A stretch of DNA of 64,000 nucleotides from Phenylobacterium sp. Root1290. Its GTDB lineage: Bacteria; Pseudomonadota; Alphaproteobacteria; Caulobacterales; Caulobacteraceae. The notes below the pieces were generated by a model. That model was given only the letters and a program-made list of their open reading frames with translations. It made no database searches and had not been told where the DNA came from. Of the stretch, positions 48,049-57,877 are shown piece after piece; within the stretch, counting starts at the first letter, position 1, and each line of letters begins with the position of its first letter. A program made the position numbers and the translations under genes. The stretch lies in assembly GCF_001425305.1 (NCBI RefSeq), contig NZ_LMEE01000001.1, positions 260,646 to 324,645 of the forward strand, written 5' to 3'.

Positions 48049-49536
48049 ATGACCGGCATTCTCTCCCTGACGACCTTCACGCCGCTCATCGGCGTGGCGG
48101 CGATCCTGCTCCTGCGGGCGTTCCGCTCGCACGAGGACGCGCAGACCATCAACGCCGTGAAGTGGATCACCCTGGTGACCACCCTGGCGACCTTCGCGCT
48201 CTCGGTGCTGCTGGTGATGCAGTACGACCCGGCCAATCCGGGCTTCCAGTTCGTGGAAGACCATCCTTGGTTCGCAGGCCTGCACTACCGCATGGGCGTG
48301 GACGGGATATCCATCCTGTTCGTGCTGCTGACGGCGTTCCTGATGCCGATCTGCATCGCGGCGTCGTGGTTCTCGATCGACAAGCGCGTCCCGGCCTACA
48401 TGATCGCGTTCCTGGTCCTGGAAACGCTGGTCATCGGCGTGTTCTGCGCGCTGGACCTGGTGCTGTTCTACCTGTTCTTCGAATTCGGCCTGGTGCCGAT
48501 GTTCCTGATCATCGGGATCTGGGGCGGCAAGAACCGGGTCTACGCGGCCTACAAGTTCTTCCTCTACACCCTGCTCGGCTCGGTGCTGATGCTGGCGGCC
48601 ATCCTGGTCATGATCAGCGTCGCCGGCACCTCGTCGATCCCAGAGCTCATGAACTACAAGTTCGACGAGCACCTGCAGACCTGGCTTTGGCTGGCCTTCT
48701 TCGCCTCGTTCGCGGTGAAGATGCCGATGTGGCCGGTGCACACCTGGCTTCCCGACGCCCACGTCGAGGCGCCGACGGCCGGTTCGGTCATCCTGGCGGG
48801 CATCCTGCTGAAGATGGGCGGCTACGGCTTCCTGCGCTTCTCGCTGCCGATGTTCCCGCAGGCCTCGGACCTGTTCACGCCGCTGGTCTTCGCCCTGAGC
48901 GTGATCGCCGTCGTCTACACCTCGCTGGTCGCCTTCCGTCAGACCGACATCAAGAAGCTGATCGCCTATTCGTCCGTCGCCCACATGGGCTTCGTGACCA
49001 TGGGCATCTTCGCAGGCAACGCCATCGGCGTTCAGGGCGCGATCTTCCAGATGCTGAGCCACGGGGTGATCTCCGGCGCGCTCTTCCTCTGCGTCGGCGT
49101 GGTCTACGACCGGATGCACACCCGCGAGATCGCCTTCTACGGCGGCCTCGTGAACCGCATGCCCTGGTACGCGGCGACCTTCCTGCTCTTCACCATGGGC
49201 AATGTCGGACTGCCGGGCACCTCGGGCTTCATCGGTGAAATCACCACCATGGTCGGGGTCTACGAGATCTCCACCTGGACCGCGGTCGTGGCCGCCACCG
49301 GCGTGATCTTCTCGGCCGTCTATGCGCTGACGCTCTACAAGCGCGTCGTGTTCGGCGAGATCACCAACCCGGCCCTGGCCGACATCACCGACCTCGACTG
49401 GCGCGAGGTGGCGATCTTCGCGCCGCTGATCGCCATGACCCTGTACCTCGGCGTCTATCCGGCCGCCGTCTTCGATCTGACCCAAGCCTCGGTCGACAAT
49501 CTTGCCGCGGCTTACCGCGCGGCCATCGGCGGGTGA
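48049..49536 (+). CDS. nuoM: NADH-quinone oxidoreductase subunit M
   Basis: 495 residues, antiporter-like subunit. [39 protein letters not shown] and [14 protein letters not shown] sequence ([11 protein letters not shown]) are diagnostic of ND4/NuoM. Starts 16 nt after nuoL. Confidence 0.98.
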   Translation: MTGILSLTTFTPLIGVAAILLLRAFRSHEDAQTINAVKWITLVTTLATFALSVLLVMQYDPANPGFQFVEDHPWFAGLHYRMGVDGISILFVLLTAFLMPICIAASWFSIDKRVPAYMIAFLVLETLVIGVFCALDLVLFYLFFEFGLVPMFLIIGIWGGKNRVYAAYKFFLYTLLGSVLMLAAILVMISVAGTSSIPELMNYKFDEHLQTWLWLAFFASFAVKMPMWPVHTWLPDAHVEAPTAGSVILAGILLKMGGYGFLRFSLPMFPQASDLFTPLVFALSVIAVVYTSLVAFRQTDIKKLIAYSSVAHMGFVTMGIFAGNAIGVQGAIFQMLSHGVISGALFLCVGVVYDRMHTREIAFYGGLVNRMPWYAATFLLFTMGNVGLPGTSGFIGEITTMVGVYEISTWTAVVAATGVIFSAVYALTLYKRVVFGEITNPALADITDLDWREVAIFAPLIAMTLYLGVYPAAVFDLTQASVDNLAAAYRAAIGG

Positions 49537-49550
49537 GGACCTAAAGTCAC

Positions 49551-50993
49551 ATGACCTTTTCCCAAGACCTCGCTCTCGCCGCGCCGGAACTGATCCTGGC
49601 TATCGGCGCTCTCGGCCTGCTGGTGGTCGGCGCCTTCGCGCCGCGCGCCACGACCGCCCTGATGCTCGCCTCGATCGGCGCGCTGATCCTGGCGGCCTGG
49701 GCCGCTGCGGTCGGCCCGATCGGCCGCGGCTTCTCGGGCGGCCTGATCGCCGACAACGCCTCGGCCTTCGCCAAGGTCGCGATCTACCTGGCCAGCGCGG
49801 TCGCCATCCTGCTGGGCCAGAAGTGGTTCGAGCGTAAGGCGATCCGCAACTTCGAGTTTCCGATCCTGATCCTCCTGGCCGCACTCGGCATGGGGATGAT
49901 GGCGTCGGCCGGCGACCTGATCTCGCTCTACATGGGCGTCGAACTTCATTCGCTGGCGCTCTACGTGCTGGCCGCCATGCATCGCGAGGACGCCAAGGCC
50001 TCTGAAGCCGGCCTGAAGTACTTCGTGCTGGGCGCGCTGTCCTCGGGCCTGCTGCTGTACGGCGCCTCGCTGATCTACGGCTTCGCCGGCTCGACCAAGT
50101 TCGACGAAATCGCCGCGGTCGTCCAAGGCGGCGCCAGCACCGGCGTGCTGTTCGGCCTGGTCTTCCTGATCTGCGGCCTGGCCTTCAAGGTCTCGGCAGC
50201 GCCGTTCCACATGTGGACCCCGGATGTCTACGAAGGCGCCCCGACCCCGGTCGTGGCCTTCTTCGCCGGCGCGCCGAAGCTGGCCGCCATGGTGCTGTTC
50301 GCCCGCGTGCTGGCCGAAGGCTTCGCCGGCGCGGCCGATCAATGGCGCCAGGTGCTGGTGCTGATCGCCCTGCTGTCGATCTTCGTTGGGGCCTTCGCGG
50401 GTCTTGCGCAGACGAACCTGAAGCGGCTCTGGGCGTACTCCTCGATCGCCAATGTCGGCTACGCGGTGCTGGGCCTTGCGTCCGGCAGCAGCGAGGGCAT
50501 GCAGGCCATGCTGGTCTTCATGGTCCTCTACATGATCGACGTGACGGGCTTCTTCGCCTGCCTCACCGCGCTGTCGCGCAACGGGCGGCCGATGGAGACG
50601 ATCGGCGACATGGCGGGTCTGTTCAAGGAGCGCCCCGGCATCGCCCTGGCCATGACCGCGTTCTCGCTGTCGGCGCTCGGCCTGCCGCCGTTCTCGGGCT
50701 TCTGGGCCAAGTTCTACGTGTTCAAGGCGGCTCTGGGCGTCGGCGAGCCGATGATCGTGATCGCCGCGGTTCTGGGTCTGGTCGGCAGCGTCGTGGCGGC
50801 GTTCTACTACCTGCGCCTTATCAAGGTGATGTGGTTCGACACCGCGCCGGGCCAGACCGACGCCCTGCCGCGTGAAGCCCAGGTCGTCGCGATCAGTGCG
50901 GCGCTGTTCTCGTTCCCCGTGGTCATGGGCGCGCTGATCTTCCTTGATCCCGCGGCCAAGGCGGCGGCGGCGGCGTTCGGGCTGGCGTCCTAG
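49551..50993 (+). CDS. nuoN: NADH-quinone oxidoreductase subunit N
   Basis: 480 residues, antiporter-like subunit: GVELHSLALYVLAAMHREDAK variant of the ND2 signature, FKVSAAPFHMWTPDVYEGAPTP and LWAYSSIANVGY. Last complex I gene; birA starts at the very next base after the stop codon. Confidence 0.97.
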   Translation: MTFSQDLALAAPELILAIGALGLLVVGAFAPRATTALMLASIGALILAAWAAAVGPIGRGFSGGLIADNASAFAKVAIYLASAVAILLGQKWFERKAIRNFEFPILILLAALGMGMMASAGDLISLYMGVELHSLALYVLAAMHREDAKASEAGLKYFVLGALSSGLLLYGASLIYGFAGSTKFDEIAAVVQGGASTGVLFGLVFLICGLAFKVSAAPFHMWTPDVYEGAPTPVVAFFAGAPKLAAMVLFARVLAEGFAGAADQWRQVLVLIALLSIFVGAFAGLAQTNLKRLWAYSSIANVGYAVLGLASGSSEGMQAMLVFMVLYMIDVTGFFACLTALSRNGRPMETIGDMAGLFKERPGIALAMTAFSLSALGLPPFSGFWAKFYVFKAALGVGEPMIVIAAVLGLVGSVVAAFYYLRLIKVMWFDTAPGQTDALPREAQVVAISAALFSFPVVMGALIFLDPAAKAAAAAFGLAS

Positions 50994-51734
50994 GTGGGCG
51001 GCCACCCCCCGATCGAAGCCTACGAAGAACTGGATTCCACCAACGCCGAGGCGCGCAGGCGCGCCGAGGCGGGGGCGGGCGGTCCGGTGTGGATTACAGC
51101 CTTGCGGCAGACCGCCGGCCACGGCCGGCGGGGACGCTCGTGGACGACCTCCACCGGCAATCTCGCGGCGACGCTGCTGCTGACCACGGACAAGCCGGCC
51201 GCGGAGGCTGCGCAGCTCTCCTTCGTGGCGGCGCTTGCCGCGGCCGACCTCGCGCAGACCTGCCTGGGGCCAGGCGCAGCGCGTTTGAAGTGGCCCAACG
51301 ACGTGATGGTCCATGGCCGCAAGGCGGTCGGGATCCTCATCGAATCCGGCAGCCGGCCGGACGGCGCGCTGTGGTTGGCGGTCGGTATCGGCATCAATCT
51401 GGCGCATGCGCCGACGGACGTGGAACGCCCCGCGACCTCCTTTGCAGAGCATATGGCGACGCCGCCGCCCGCGCCCCTCGACGCGCTGGAGATCCTGGCC
51501 GCGCGCTTTGAACACTGGCGGGCGCTCTGGTCCGCGGAAGGCTTTGCGCCGATCGCCAAGGGGTGGACCGTTCTGGCCCAAGGCCTGGGCGAGACCTGCA
51601 TCGCGCGCCTGCCCAATCAGACCCACAGCGGCATCGCCGAGGGGCTCGACCTGGACGGCGCGTTGTGGCTTCGGCTGGACGATGGGGCGGTGTTGCGGAT
51701 CACCGCCGGGGACGTTTTCTTTGGAGAGGCTTGA
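50994..51734 (+). CDS. birA: Biotin--[acetyl-CoA-carboxylase] ligase
   Basis: 246 residues, GTG start directly after the nuoN stop. [25 protein letters not shown] (the GRGR-type biotinyl-AMP loop) and [19 protein letters not shown] are the catalytic motifs. No N-terminal helix-turn-helix, so it is the monofunctional type that attaches biotin without repressing bio genes. Confidence 0.95.
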   Translation: MGGHPPIEAYEELDSTNAEARRRAEAGAGGPVWITALRQTAGHGRRGRSWTTSTGNLAATLLLTTDKPAAEAAQLSFVAALAAADLAQTCLGPGAARLKWPNDVMVHGRKAVGILIESGSRPDGALWLAVGIGINLAHAPTDVERPATSFAEHMATPPPAPLDALEILAARFEHWRALWSAEGFAPIAKGWTVLAQGLGETCIARLPNQTHSGIAEGLDLDGALWLRLDDGAVLRITAGDVFFGEA

Positions 51735-51739
51735 GACCG

Positions 51740-52516
51740 ATGCTTCTGGCCATTGAGCAAGGCAACACGAACACCCTGTTTGCGGTCCACGACGGCGAGT
51801 CCTGGATCGCCCAGTGGCGCGCGGCCACCGACTCCAGCCGGACGGCGGACGAGTACGCGGTCTGGCTGTCGCAATTGCTGCACATGGCCGGCCTGCAGTT
51901 CGGCGTGCTGGACGCCTGCATCATCTCCAGCGTCGTGCCGCAGTCGATCTTCAACCTGCGCAACCTGGCCCGCCGCTATCTGCACGTCGAACCGCTGGTC
52001 ATCGGCGAGAACGCCGACCTCGGGATCGAAGTGCGGATCGACAAGCCCTCCGAGGCGGGCGCCGACCGCCTGGTCAATGCGCTGGGCGCCCACATCGTCT
52101 ATCGGGGCGACCTGATCGTCATCGACTCCGGGACCGCGACCACCTTCGACGTCATCGCCGCGGACGGCGGGTTCGAGGGGGGTGTCATCGCGCCCGGCAT
52201 CAACCTATCTATGGAAGCGTTGCACTCGGCGGCGGCGAAACTGCCGCGGGTGGCGATCCAGAAACCGCAGCGCGTGGTCGGCACCGATACGGTGGGCGCC
52301 ATGCAGTCGGGCGTATTCTGGGGCTATGTGGCCCTCATCGAGGGCCTGATCGCGCGCATCAAGGCTGAACGCGACACCCCGATGACCGTTATCGCCACGG
52401 GCGGCGTCGCTTCGCTGTTCCACGGCGCGACCACGGCCATCGACCATTTCGACCCGGACCTTACGATCCGGGGCCTGTTGGAAATTCACCGCCGGAACAC
52501 GGCGGCAAGGACGTAA
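51740..52516 (+). CDS. coaX: Type III pantothenate kinase
   Basis: 258 residues from the ATG at 51740 ([12 protein letters not shown]), the phosphate-binding N-terminus; the longer frame overlaps bir[23 protein letters not shown] and [16 protein letters not shown] are CoaX signatures. First step of CoA synthesis. The first acidic residue is Glu6 (AIEQGNTNT) where most family members have Asp. Overlaps the RNase J start by 1 nt. Confidence 0.95.
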   Translation: MLLAIEQGNTNTLFAVHDGESWIAQWRAATDSSRTADEYAVWLSQLLHMAGLQFGVLDACIISSVVPQSIFNLRNLARRYLHVEPLVIGENADLGIEVRIDKPSEAGADRLVNALGAHIVYRGDLIVIDSGTATTFDVIAADGGFEGGVIAPGINLSMEALHSAAAKLPRVAIQKPQRVVGTDTVGAMQSGVFWGYVALIEGLIARIKAERDTPMTVIATGGVASLFHGATTAIDHFDPDLTIRGLLEIHRRNTAART

Positions 52517-54195
52517 TGAAAGCAAAAGACCAAGACGAACTCGTCTTCCTGCCGCTGGGCGGCTCGAACGAGATCGGCATGAACTTCAATCTGTACGGCT
52601 ACGGCCCGGCGCACGCGCGCAAGTGGATCGTGGTCGACCTGGGCGTCACCTTCGGCGACCAGACGACGCCGGGCGTGGAGATCATCCTGCCCGATCCGGA
52701 ATTCATCCGCGACTACGCCAAGAACATCATCGGCATCGTGCTGACGCACGCGCACGAGGATCACATCGGCGCGGTGTCGTGGCTGTGGCCGCAACTGCGC
52801 GCGCCGCTCTATGCGACCCCGTTCACCGCCTTCCTGCTGCGCGAGAAGCTGCGCGAGAACGAGGAGTGCGCCGAGGCCGAGATCACTGAGATCCCGCTGA
52901 GCGGGAAGATCCAGCTCGGGCCCTTCGAGGTCGAGCTCATCACCCTGACCCACTCGATCCCCGAGCCGAACGGTCTGGCGATCCGTACGCCCCTGGGTAC
53001 GGTGCTGCACACCGGCGACTGGAAGATCGACCCCGACCCCGTCCTGGGTTCCGTGACCGACGAGGCTGCGATCCAGAAGCTGGGCGACGAGGGCGTCCTG
53101 GCGATGGTCTGCGACTCCACCAACGTGTTCGTGGACGGCGAGTCCGGCTCTGAAGCCGATGTGAAGGAGGCTTTGGCCGGGCTAATCGGCGGCCTGTCGG
53201 GCAAGGTGGCGGTGGCGTGCTTCGCCTCCAATGTCGCCCGCATGGACAGCGTGATCCGCGCGGCCGAGGCGGCCGATCGCAGCGTCTGCCTGGTGGGACG
53301 CTCGATGCACCGGATGGCGGCGGCGGCGAAGTCCGTCGGTCTGCTGGAAGGCGTGCGCGAATTCCTGTCCGAGCAGCAGGCGGCGGCGCTGCCGGGGAAC
53401 GACGTTCTCTATCTTTGCACCGGAAGTCAGGGCGAGCCGCGCGCGGCGCTGTCGCGCATCGCCGACGGCTCGCACCCGCACGTGAAGCTGGGGGCTGGGG
53501 ACGCGTGCGTGTTCTCGTCCCGCGTCATCCCGGGCAACGAGATCCCGATCCGCAACCTGCAGAACCGTCTCGCCGACCGTGGCGTGCGGCTCTACACCGA
53601 GCGCGATCACCCGGGGATCCACGTCTCCGGCCACCCTTGCCGGGATGAGCTGGCGCAGATGTACGCCTGGGCGCGGCCGCAGATCGCGGTGCCGACCCAC
53701 GGCGAGCGCCGACACCTGCTGGAGCATGCGGCCTTCGCCAAGGACCTGCAGGTTCCGCAATCGGTCGCGCCGCGCAACGGCGACATGGTGCGGCTGGCGC
53801 CTGGCCGCGCCGAGATCATCGACGAGGTGCCGGCGGGCCGGATCTATGTCGACGCCGGGGTGCTGACGCCGGAGAACGGCGACGCGCTGCGCGAGCGTCG
53901 ACATGCCGCCTACAACGGCGTGCTGGCGGTGAGCGTCGTGCTGGATGGGCGCGGCAAGATCGCGGCCGGTCCGCAGGTGCGGGCCCTGGGCCTGCCGGCG
54001 GACGACGACTACCCGATGGACGAGGTCCTGGATGACCTGGCCAAGGAGGCCAGCCAGGCGCTTGGCCGCCTGCAGGGCGAGCAGCGCGAGTTCGACGAAG
54101 AGGTCGAGACCGTGATGTCCCGCGCCGTGAAAAAGGCCAGCCAACGCATCTGGGGCAAGCGGCCGGTCGTGGAGACGACGGTCCTGCGGATCTAG
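52516..54195 (+). CDS. rnj: Ribonuclease J
   Basis: 559 residues of the metallo-beta-lactamase/beta-CASP nuclease family: LGGSNEIGMNFNLYGYG, metal-binding THAHEDHIGAVSWL, HTGDWKIDPDPV, CTGSQGEPRAALSRIA and the C-terminal HVSGHPCRDELAQM. It trims 5' ends and degrades RNA in alphaproteobacteria. TAATG overlap with coaX. Confidence 0.96.
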   Translation: MKAKDQDELVFLPLGGSNEIGMNFNLYGYGPAHARKWIVVDLGVTFGDQTTPGVEIILPDPEFIRDYAKNIIGIVLTHAHEDHIGAVSWLWPQLRAPLYATPFTAFLLREKLRENEECAEAEITEIPLSGKIQLGPFEVELITLTHSIPEPNGLAIRTPLGTVLHTGDWKIDPDPVLGSVTDEAAIQKLGDEGVLAMVCDSTNVFVDGESGSEADVKEALAGLIGGLSGKVAVACFASNVARMDSVIRAAEAADRSVCLVGRSMHRMAAAAKSVGLLEGVREFLSEQQAAALPGNDVLYLCTGSQGEPRAALSRIADGSHPHVKLGAGDACVFSSRVIPGNEIPIRNLQNRLADRGVRLYTERDHPGIHVSGHPCRDELAQMYAWARPQIAVPTHGERRHLLEHAAFAKDLQVPQSVAPRNGDMVRLAPGRAEIIDEVPAGRIYVDAGVLTPENGDALRERRHAAYNGVLAVSVVLDGRGKIAAGPQVRALGLPADDDYPMDEVLDDLAKEASQALGRLQGEQREFDEEVETVMSRAVKKASQRIWGKRPVVETTVLRI

Positions 54196-54250
54196 GCGGG
54201 CGCCGTAGCGTGATCTCGCGCACGGCTTCGGAGAGGTCTATACGGCTGTC

Positions 54251-54673
54251 ATGATCGGAAGACTGAACCACGTGGGGGTCGCGACTCCCTCCATCGCCGA
54301 GTCCGTGAAGCTCTATCGCGACGTGCTGGGCGCGACCAACATCACCGAGACCAAGGCGATGCCGGAGCAGGGCGTCTATGTCTGCTTCGTGGACCTGCCC
54401 AACAGCCAGATCGAGCTGATCGAGCCGCTGGGCGACGATTCGCCGCTCATCGGCTTCCTTGCGAAGAACCCGGCCGGGGGGCAACACCACGTCTGTTTCG
54501 AAGTGCCCGACATCATCGCCGCGCGCGACGACATGCGGGCCAAGGGCGCGACGGTCCTGGGGACGGGCGAACCGCGGATCGGTGCGCATGGCACGCCGGT
54601 CATCTTCGTCCACCCGAAGAACATGGGCGGGGTCCTGGTCGAGCTGATGGAAACCCCCAAGGACGCGCACTGA
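54251..54673 (+). CDS. mce: Methylmalonyl-CoA epimerase
   Basis: 140 residues, paired VOC beta-alpha-beta modules. Metal ligands are likely at His in GRLNHVGVATP, His in GGQHHVCFEVPD and Glu in GVLVELMETPKDAH, with LIEPLGDDSPI-type central strand. It interconverts (R)- and (S)-methylmalonyl-CoA in propionate metabolism. One-nt overlap with the following DUF1467 gene. Confidence 0.92.
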   Translation: MIGRLNHVGVATPSIAESVKLYRDVLGATNITETKAMPEQGVYVCFVDLPNSQIELIEPLGDDSPLIGFLAKNPAGGQHHVCFEVPDIIAARDDMRAKGATVLGTGEPRIGAHGTPVIFVHPKNMGGVLVELMETPKDAH

Positions 54674-54936
54674 TGACGATTTTCACTGGGATCGCGATCT
54701 ACTTCACCATCTGGTGGACGGTGCTGTTCTCCGTCCTGCCGCTCGGCGTCACCAGCCACGCCGAGGCCGGGATCGACAAGGGCGACGGCGGTGATCCCGG
54801 CGCGCCGGTGGACCCCAAGCTCAAGAAGAAGTTCCTCACGACGACGATCGTCGCGTCGATCCTGTGGGTGATCTTGTTCCTGGTGCTCAAGTTCGAGCTG
54901 ATCCACCTGCCTGACGTGCCGGCGAGCTGGCGCTAG
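54673..54936 (+). CDS. DUF1467 family small membrane protein
   Basis: 87 residues, two membrane spans (about 3-25 and 57-77) flanking a charged loop (HAEAGIDKGDGGDPGAPVD). IYFTIWWTVLFSVLPLGV is the conserved first span. The family regularly follows mce in alphaproteobacteria; the function is unknown. Confidence 0.9.
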   Translation: MTIFTGIAIYFTIWWTVLFSVLPLGVTSHAEAGIDKGDGGDPGAPVDPKLKKKFLTTTIVASILWVILFLVLKFELIHLPDVPASWR

Positions 54937-55162
54937 GTCGGAAGCCGCGAGCGCGGATTGAGCGTTGGGCTGCGTCGCCCGCTCAAGTTTTAGGCGAATG
55001 GGCGATTGCGCGATGGCCGACGCGGTCGACGCAGGGGGCGGCATGTAACTTCGGTTACCGCTGGACGCAGACACAGGCGGCCATCTGGCTCGTCCGTGGC
55101 GTTTTCCCCGATAACTTGAGGGCCGTCCGGCAACCGGGCGGCCTTCTTTTCGCTTCGCTTAC
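54937..55162 (+). other. Gene-free stretch ending in a terminator, possible small RNA
   Basis: About 185 nt between the DUF1467 stop and the terminator at 55121 contain no supportable protein gene. The stretch has several GC-rich inverted repeats (for example GAAGCCGCGAGCGCGG and GCGTTGGGCTGCGTCGCCCGC). Either the mce transcript has a long 3' end or an independent small RNA lies here. Confidence 0.4.
55121..55150 (+). terminator. Rho-independent terminator upstream of lolC
   Basis: GGCCGTCCGG (55121-55130) pairs with CCGGGCGGCC (55134-55143), followed by TTCTTTT. Confidence 0.92.
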
Positions 55163-55267
55163 ATGGCAAAGCTGGCGAACCGGGCCGAGACGGCCGCAGA
55201 TGATCGGGACACCTTCCCAGGCATGCACTCTCTGAGTCCTTCGTCCGTCGGAGCGGTCGCCGCGTGA
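55163..55267 (+). CDS. Short upstream frame overlapping the lolC start (possible leader peptide or gene remnant)
   Basis: A 34-residue frame, ATG at 55163, begins 12 nt after the terminator T-run, and its TGA overlaps the lolC GTG (GTGA). The peptide is Ala/Ser-rich (MAKLANRAETAADD...) with no recognised motif. The exact stop/start overlap is the main support; lolC has no clear ribosome-binding site of its own. No Shine-Dalgarno precedes this frame either, and it could be chance. Confidence 0.35.
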   Translation: MAKLANRAETAADDRDTFPGMHSLSPSSVGAVAA

Positions 55268-56565
55268 GTACGTCGTCGACCAACGGGACGCTGAACGGCC
55301 GCGCGCCGCCTTTCGGCCAATGGGAACGCTCCGTGGCGGCCCGTTATCTGCGCGCCAAGCGCAGCCAGGGCGGAGTCGCGCTGATCTCGATCATCTCCTT
55401 CGTCGGCATCATGCTGGCCGTGGCGGTGCTGATCATCGTCATGAGCGTAATGAACGGCTTTAGGGCCGAGCTGCTCTCGCGGATGCTCGGTTTCAGCGGG
55501 CATCTCTATGTGACGGGCGGTGTGCTGACCGCCCCCGACCGCGACGCGGCGATCAAGCGCATTTCGGACCTGCCGGGCGTGATCCAGGTCACGCCGGTCG
55601 TGGAGGCCCAGGCCATGGCTCTGGGCGCTGGCCAGATCAGCGGCGCCATTGTCCGCGGCATTACCGCCAAGGACCTGAAGGCGACCAAGATCGTCTCCGA
55701 CAACATCACCCGCGGATCGATGGCCGGGTTCGACGAAGGCGAGTACGGCGGCGACATGATCATGGTCGGCGACCGCCTGGCGCAGGCGCTGGGCGTGCAG
55801 CCGGGCGACGAGCTCAGCCTGGTCTCGCCAACCGGCGGGGCGACGGCCTTCGGGGCGACGCCGCTGCGCAAGACCTACACCATCGCCGGGACGTTCACGG
55901 TCGGGATGAGCGAATACGACCAAGCGTTCATCTACATGCCGTTAGAACAGGCGCAGCTGTTCTTCGGGCGCGACAACGGCCTCGACTACCTTGAGATCAA
56001 GCTGGACAACCCGGACAAGGCGATCGCCATGAAGGGCGACGTCGCGAGGGCGGCCGGGCCCTCGGCGCTGCTCACCGACTGGACCGAGAAGAATTCCGCC
56101 TATTGGGGCGCGCTGAAGGTCGAGCGCAACGTCATGCGCCTGATCCTGATGATGCTGGTTGCGATCGCCGCCATGAACATCATTTCGGGCCTGGTCATGC
56201 TGGTGAAGAACAAGGGCCGCGACATCGCCATCCTGCGGACCATGGGGGCGGGGCAGGGCTCCATCCTGCGGATCTTCTTCATGTCGGGCGCGGCGGTCGG
56301 GGTGCTGGGCACCATCGCCGGCCTGCTGATCGGCTCGCTGTTCTGCGTCTTCATCGGAGAGATCCAGCAGTTCGTGGAATGGGCCACGGGCGCCGAGGTC
56401 TTCAATTCCGATATCTACTTCCTGACGCGTATCCCTGCGAAGATCGACTGGCAGGAAGTCTCGGTCATCACGTTCTGGGCCCTGGCGATGTCGTTCCTGG
56501 CGACCTTGCCCCCGGCCTGGCGGGCCTCGCGCCTCGATCCGGTGGAAGCGCTTCGCTATGAGTGA
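55264..56565 (+). CDS. lolC: Lipoprotein-releasing ABC transporter permease, LolC/E family
   Basis: 433 residues, GTG start at 55264. Four membrane spans: one N-terminal ([20 protein letters not shown] followed by [17 protein letters not shown]) and three C-terminal ([29 protein letters not shown] and on), with a large periplasmic domain between. This is the LolC/E/F topology. With LolD it extracts outer-membrane lipoproteins from the inner membrane. Only one permease gene is present, as in organisms with a homodimeric LolF-type system. Confidence 0.93.
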   Translation: MSTSSTNGTLNGRAPPFGQWERSVAARYLRAKRSQGGVALISIISFVGIMLAVAVLIIVMSVMNGFRAELLSRMLGFSGHLYVTGGVLTAPDRDAAIKRISDLPGVIQVTPVVEAQAMALGAGQISGAIVRGITAKDLKATKIVSDNITRGSMAGFDEGEYGGDMIMVGDRLAQALGVQPGDELSLVSPTGGATAFGATPLRKTYTIAGTFTVGMSEYDQAFIYMPLEQAQLFFGRDNGLDYLEIKLDNPDKAIAMKGDVARAAGPSALLTDWTEKNSAYWGALKVERNVMRLILMMLVAIAAMNIISGLVMLVKNKGRDIAILRTMGAGQGSILRIFFMSGAAVGVLGTIAGLLIGSLFCVFIGEIQQFVEWATGAEVFNSDIYFLTRIPAKIDWQEVSVITFWALAMSFLATLPPAWRASRLDPVEALRYE

Positions 56566-57253
56566 TCCCGTCCTGTCCATCCGGGGCCTGCGCCGCACCT
56601 ACAAGAGCGGCGACAAGACCCTGACCGTTCTGAGCGGCGCCGACCTCGACGTGCGCCCGGGCGAGATCGTTGGGCTGATCGGCCCCTCGGGCTCGGGCAA
56701 GTCCTCGCTGCTGCATGCCGCCGGTCTGCTGGAACACCCGGACGAGGGCCGCATCGTCATCGAGGGCCGCGACTGTTCCGACCTCAGCGATCGCCAACGC
56801 ACGCGCGTGCGCCTGGGCACGATCGGCTTTGTCTACCAGGCGCACCACCTGCTCGCCGAGTTCACGGCGCTCGACAACGTCGCGCTGCCGCAGATGATCG
56901 CCGGCCGCTCGCGCAAGGCCGCCCGGGAGCGGGCGCGCGATCTGCTGGCGAGCCTGGGTCTGGCCGAGCGGGTCGATCACCAGCCCGCCCAGATGTCGGG
57001 CGGGGAACAACAGCGCGTCGCCATCGCCCGGGCGTTGGCCAATTCGCCCAAGCTGCTGCTGGCCGACGAGCCGACCGGCAACCTCGATCCGCATACCTCG
57101 ACCGCCGTGTTCGACAGCCTCTATGCCCTGGCGCGCAGCGAGGGCGTTGCGGCGCTGGTGGCGACCCATAACCTGGAACTGGCCAAGCACATGGACCGTG
57201 TCGTGGCGCTGAAGGACGGGCGCCTGGAAGAGCAGTCCCGCAGCGCGCTCTAG
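56558..57253 (+). CDS. lolD: Lipoprotein-releasing ABC transporter ATPase
   Basis: 231 residues. Walker [11 protein letters not shown] loop [13 protein letters not shown] (with LLAEF typical of LolD), signature [15 protein letters not shown], Walker [12 protein letters not shown]. Overlaps lolC by 8 nt. Confidence 0.96.
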   Translation: MSDPVLSIRGLRRTYKSGDKTLTVLSGADLDVRPGEIVGLIGPSGSGKSSLLHAAGLLEHPDEGRIVIEGRDCSDLSDRQRTRVRLGTIGFVYQAHHLLAEFTALDNVALPQMIAGRSRKAARERARDLLASLGLAERVDHQPAQMSGGEQQRVAIARALANSPKLLLADEPTGNLDPHTSTAVFDSLYALARSEGVAALVATHNLELAKHMDRVVALKDGRLEEQSRSAL

Positions 57254-57256
57254 GCC

Positions 57257-57673
57257 CTAGAAGGTCGTCGAGCCATCCGGATGGATGACGCAGCCCGGAT
57301 TGTGCGCCAGCTCCCAGACATGCCCGTCCAGATCGGCGAAGTAGCCTGAATATCCGCCCCAGACGGCCTCCTCGGGGGCCTTGAGCGCCGTCGCTCCGGC
57401 GGCGAGCGCCCGGGAGAACATGGCGTCCACCTCCTCGCGGGATCGCCCGTTGATCGCGAGCGTGACGCCCGAGAACCGCCCGTCGATCGGGCGCTTTGCG
57501 TCCTCCGCCAGATCAGCGCGTCCAAACAACGCCAGGGCCAAGCCGGGCAGTTGGTAGAAGCAGACGCTCTCGTGCTCCTCCTTGGGGTTCCATCCCAGGC
57601 CTTGCTCGAAGAACGCACGCGAGCGGGCGAGATCGTCGACGCCAAGCGTGATCAGGGAAAGTCGTTGGTCCAT
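57257..57673 (-). CDS. VOC family protein (glyoxalase/bleomycin-resistance fold)
   Basis: 138 residues: RLSLITLGVDDLARSRAFFEQGLGW N-terminal module and GGYSGYFADLDGHVWELAHNP C-terminal module with the conserved DPDGHxWE-like end (here DLDGHVWEL). The first metal position carries no His (SLITLGV), so it may not be a metal-dependent lyase. Convergent with lolD. Function unknown. Confidence 0.85.
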   Translation of the reverse strand: MDQRLSLITLGVDDLARSRAFFEQGLGWNPKEEHESVCFYQLPGLALALFGRADLAEDAKRPIDGRFSGVTLAINGRSREEVDAMFSRALAAGATALKAPEEAVWGGYSGYFADLDGHVWELAHNPGCVIHPDGSTTF

Positions 57674-57735
57674 GGAGGCCTCCTTGTACGCGCGAGATTA
57701 AACCCGCTTGACGATGAGAACAAAACGGGAAATAA

Positions 57736-57750
57736 GAACAAGAACAGAAC
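57736..57750 (+). promoter_or_regulatory. LexA (SOS) box of sidA
   Basis: GAAC-AAGAACA-GAAC, a perfect alphaproteobacterial LexA site (GTTC-N7-GTTC on the other strand), 22 nt before the sidA start. A near match GAAC-N7-GAAA lies just upstream at 57718-57732. Confidence 0.88.
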
Positions 57751-57772
57751 ATCCACAGTGAGGACGTCGCAG

Positions 57773-57862
57773 ATGGTTCGCTTGGCTCGGGAATCGCTGG
57801 CCTTTGTGTCGGTCGCAGGCTTTGTCTGGATGATGTGCGCGGTGGCCCAACTGGCCGCCTGA
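57773..57862 (+). CDS. sidA: SOS-induced cell-division inhibitor, SidA-like
   Basis: 29 codons: a short basic start (MVRLARES) and one hydrophobic helix (LAFVSVAGFVWMMCAVAQLAA). In Caulobacter crescentus SidA is a 29-residue inner-membrane peptide, made on DNA damage under LexA control, that blocks division through FtsW/FtsN. Length, single span, LexA box and the position before dnaE (15-nt gap) all agree. Translation from an upstream in-frame start in the minus-strand VOC gene is unlikely. Confidence 0.85.
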   Translation: MVRLARESLAFVSVAGFVWMMCAVAQLAA

Positions 57863-57877
57863 ATCGGGAGGTGATGG

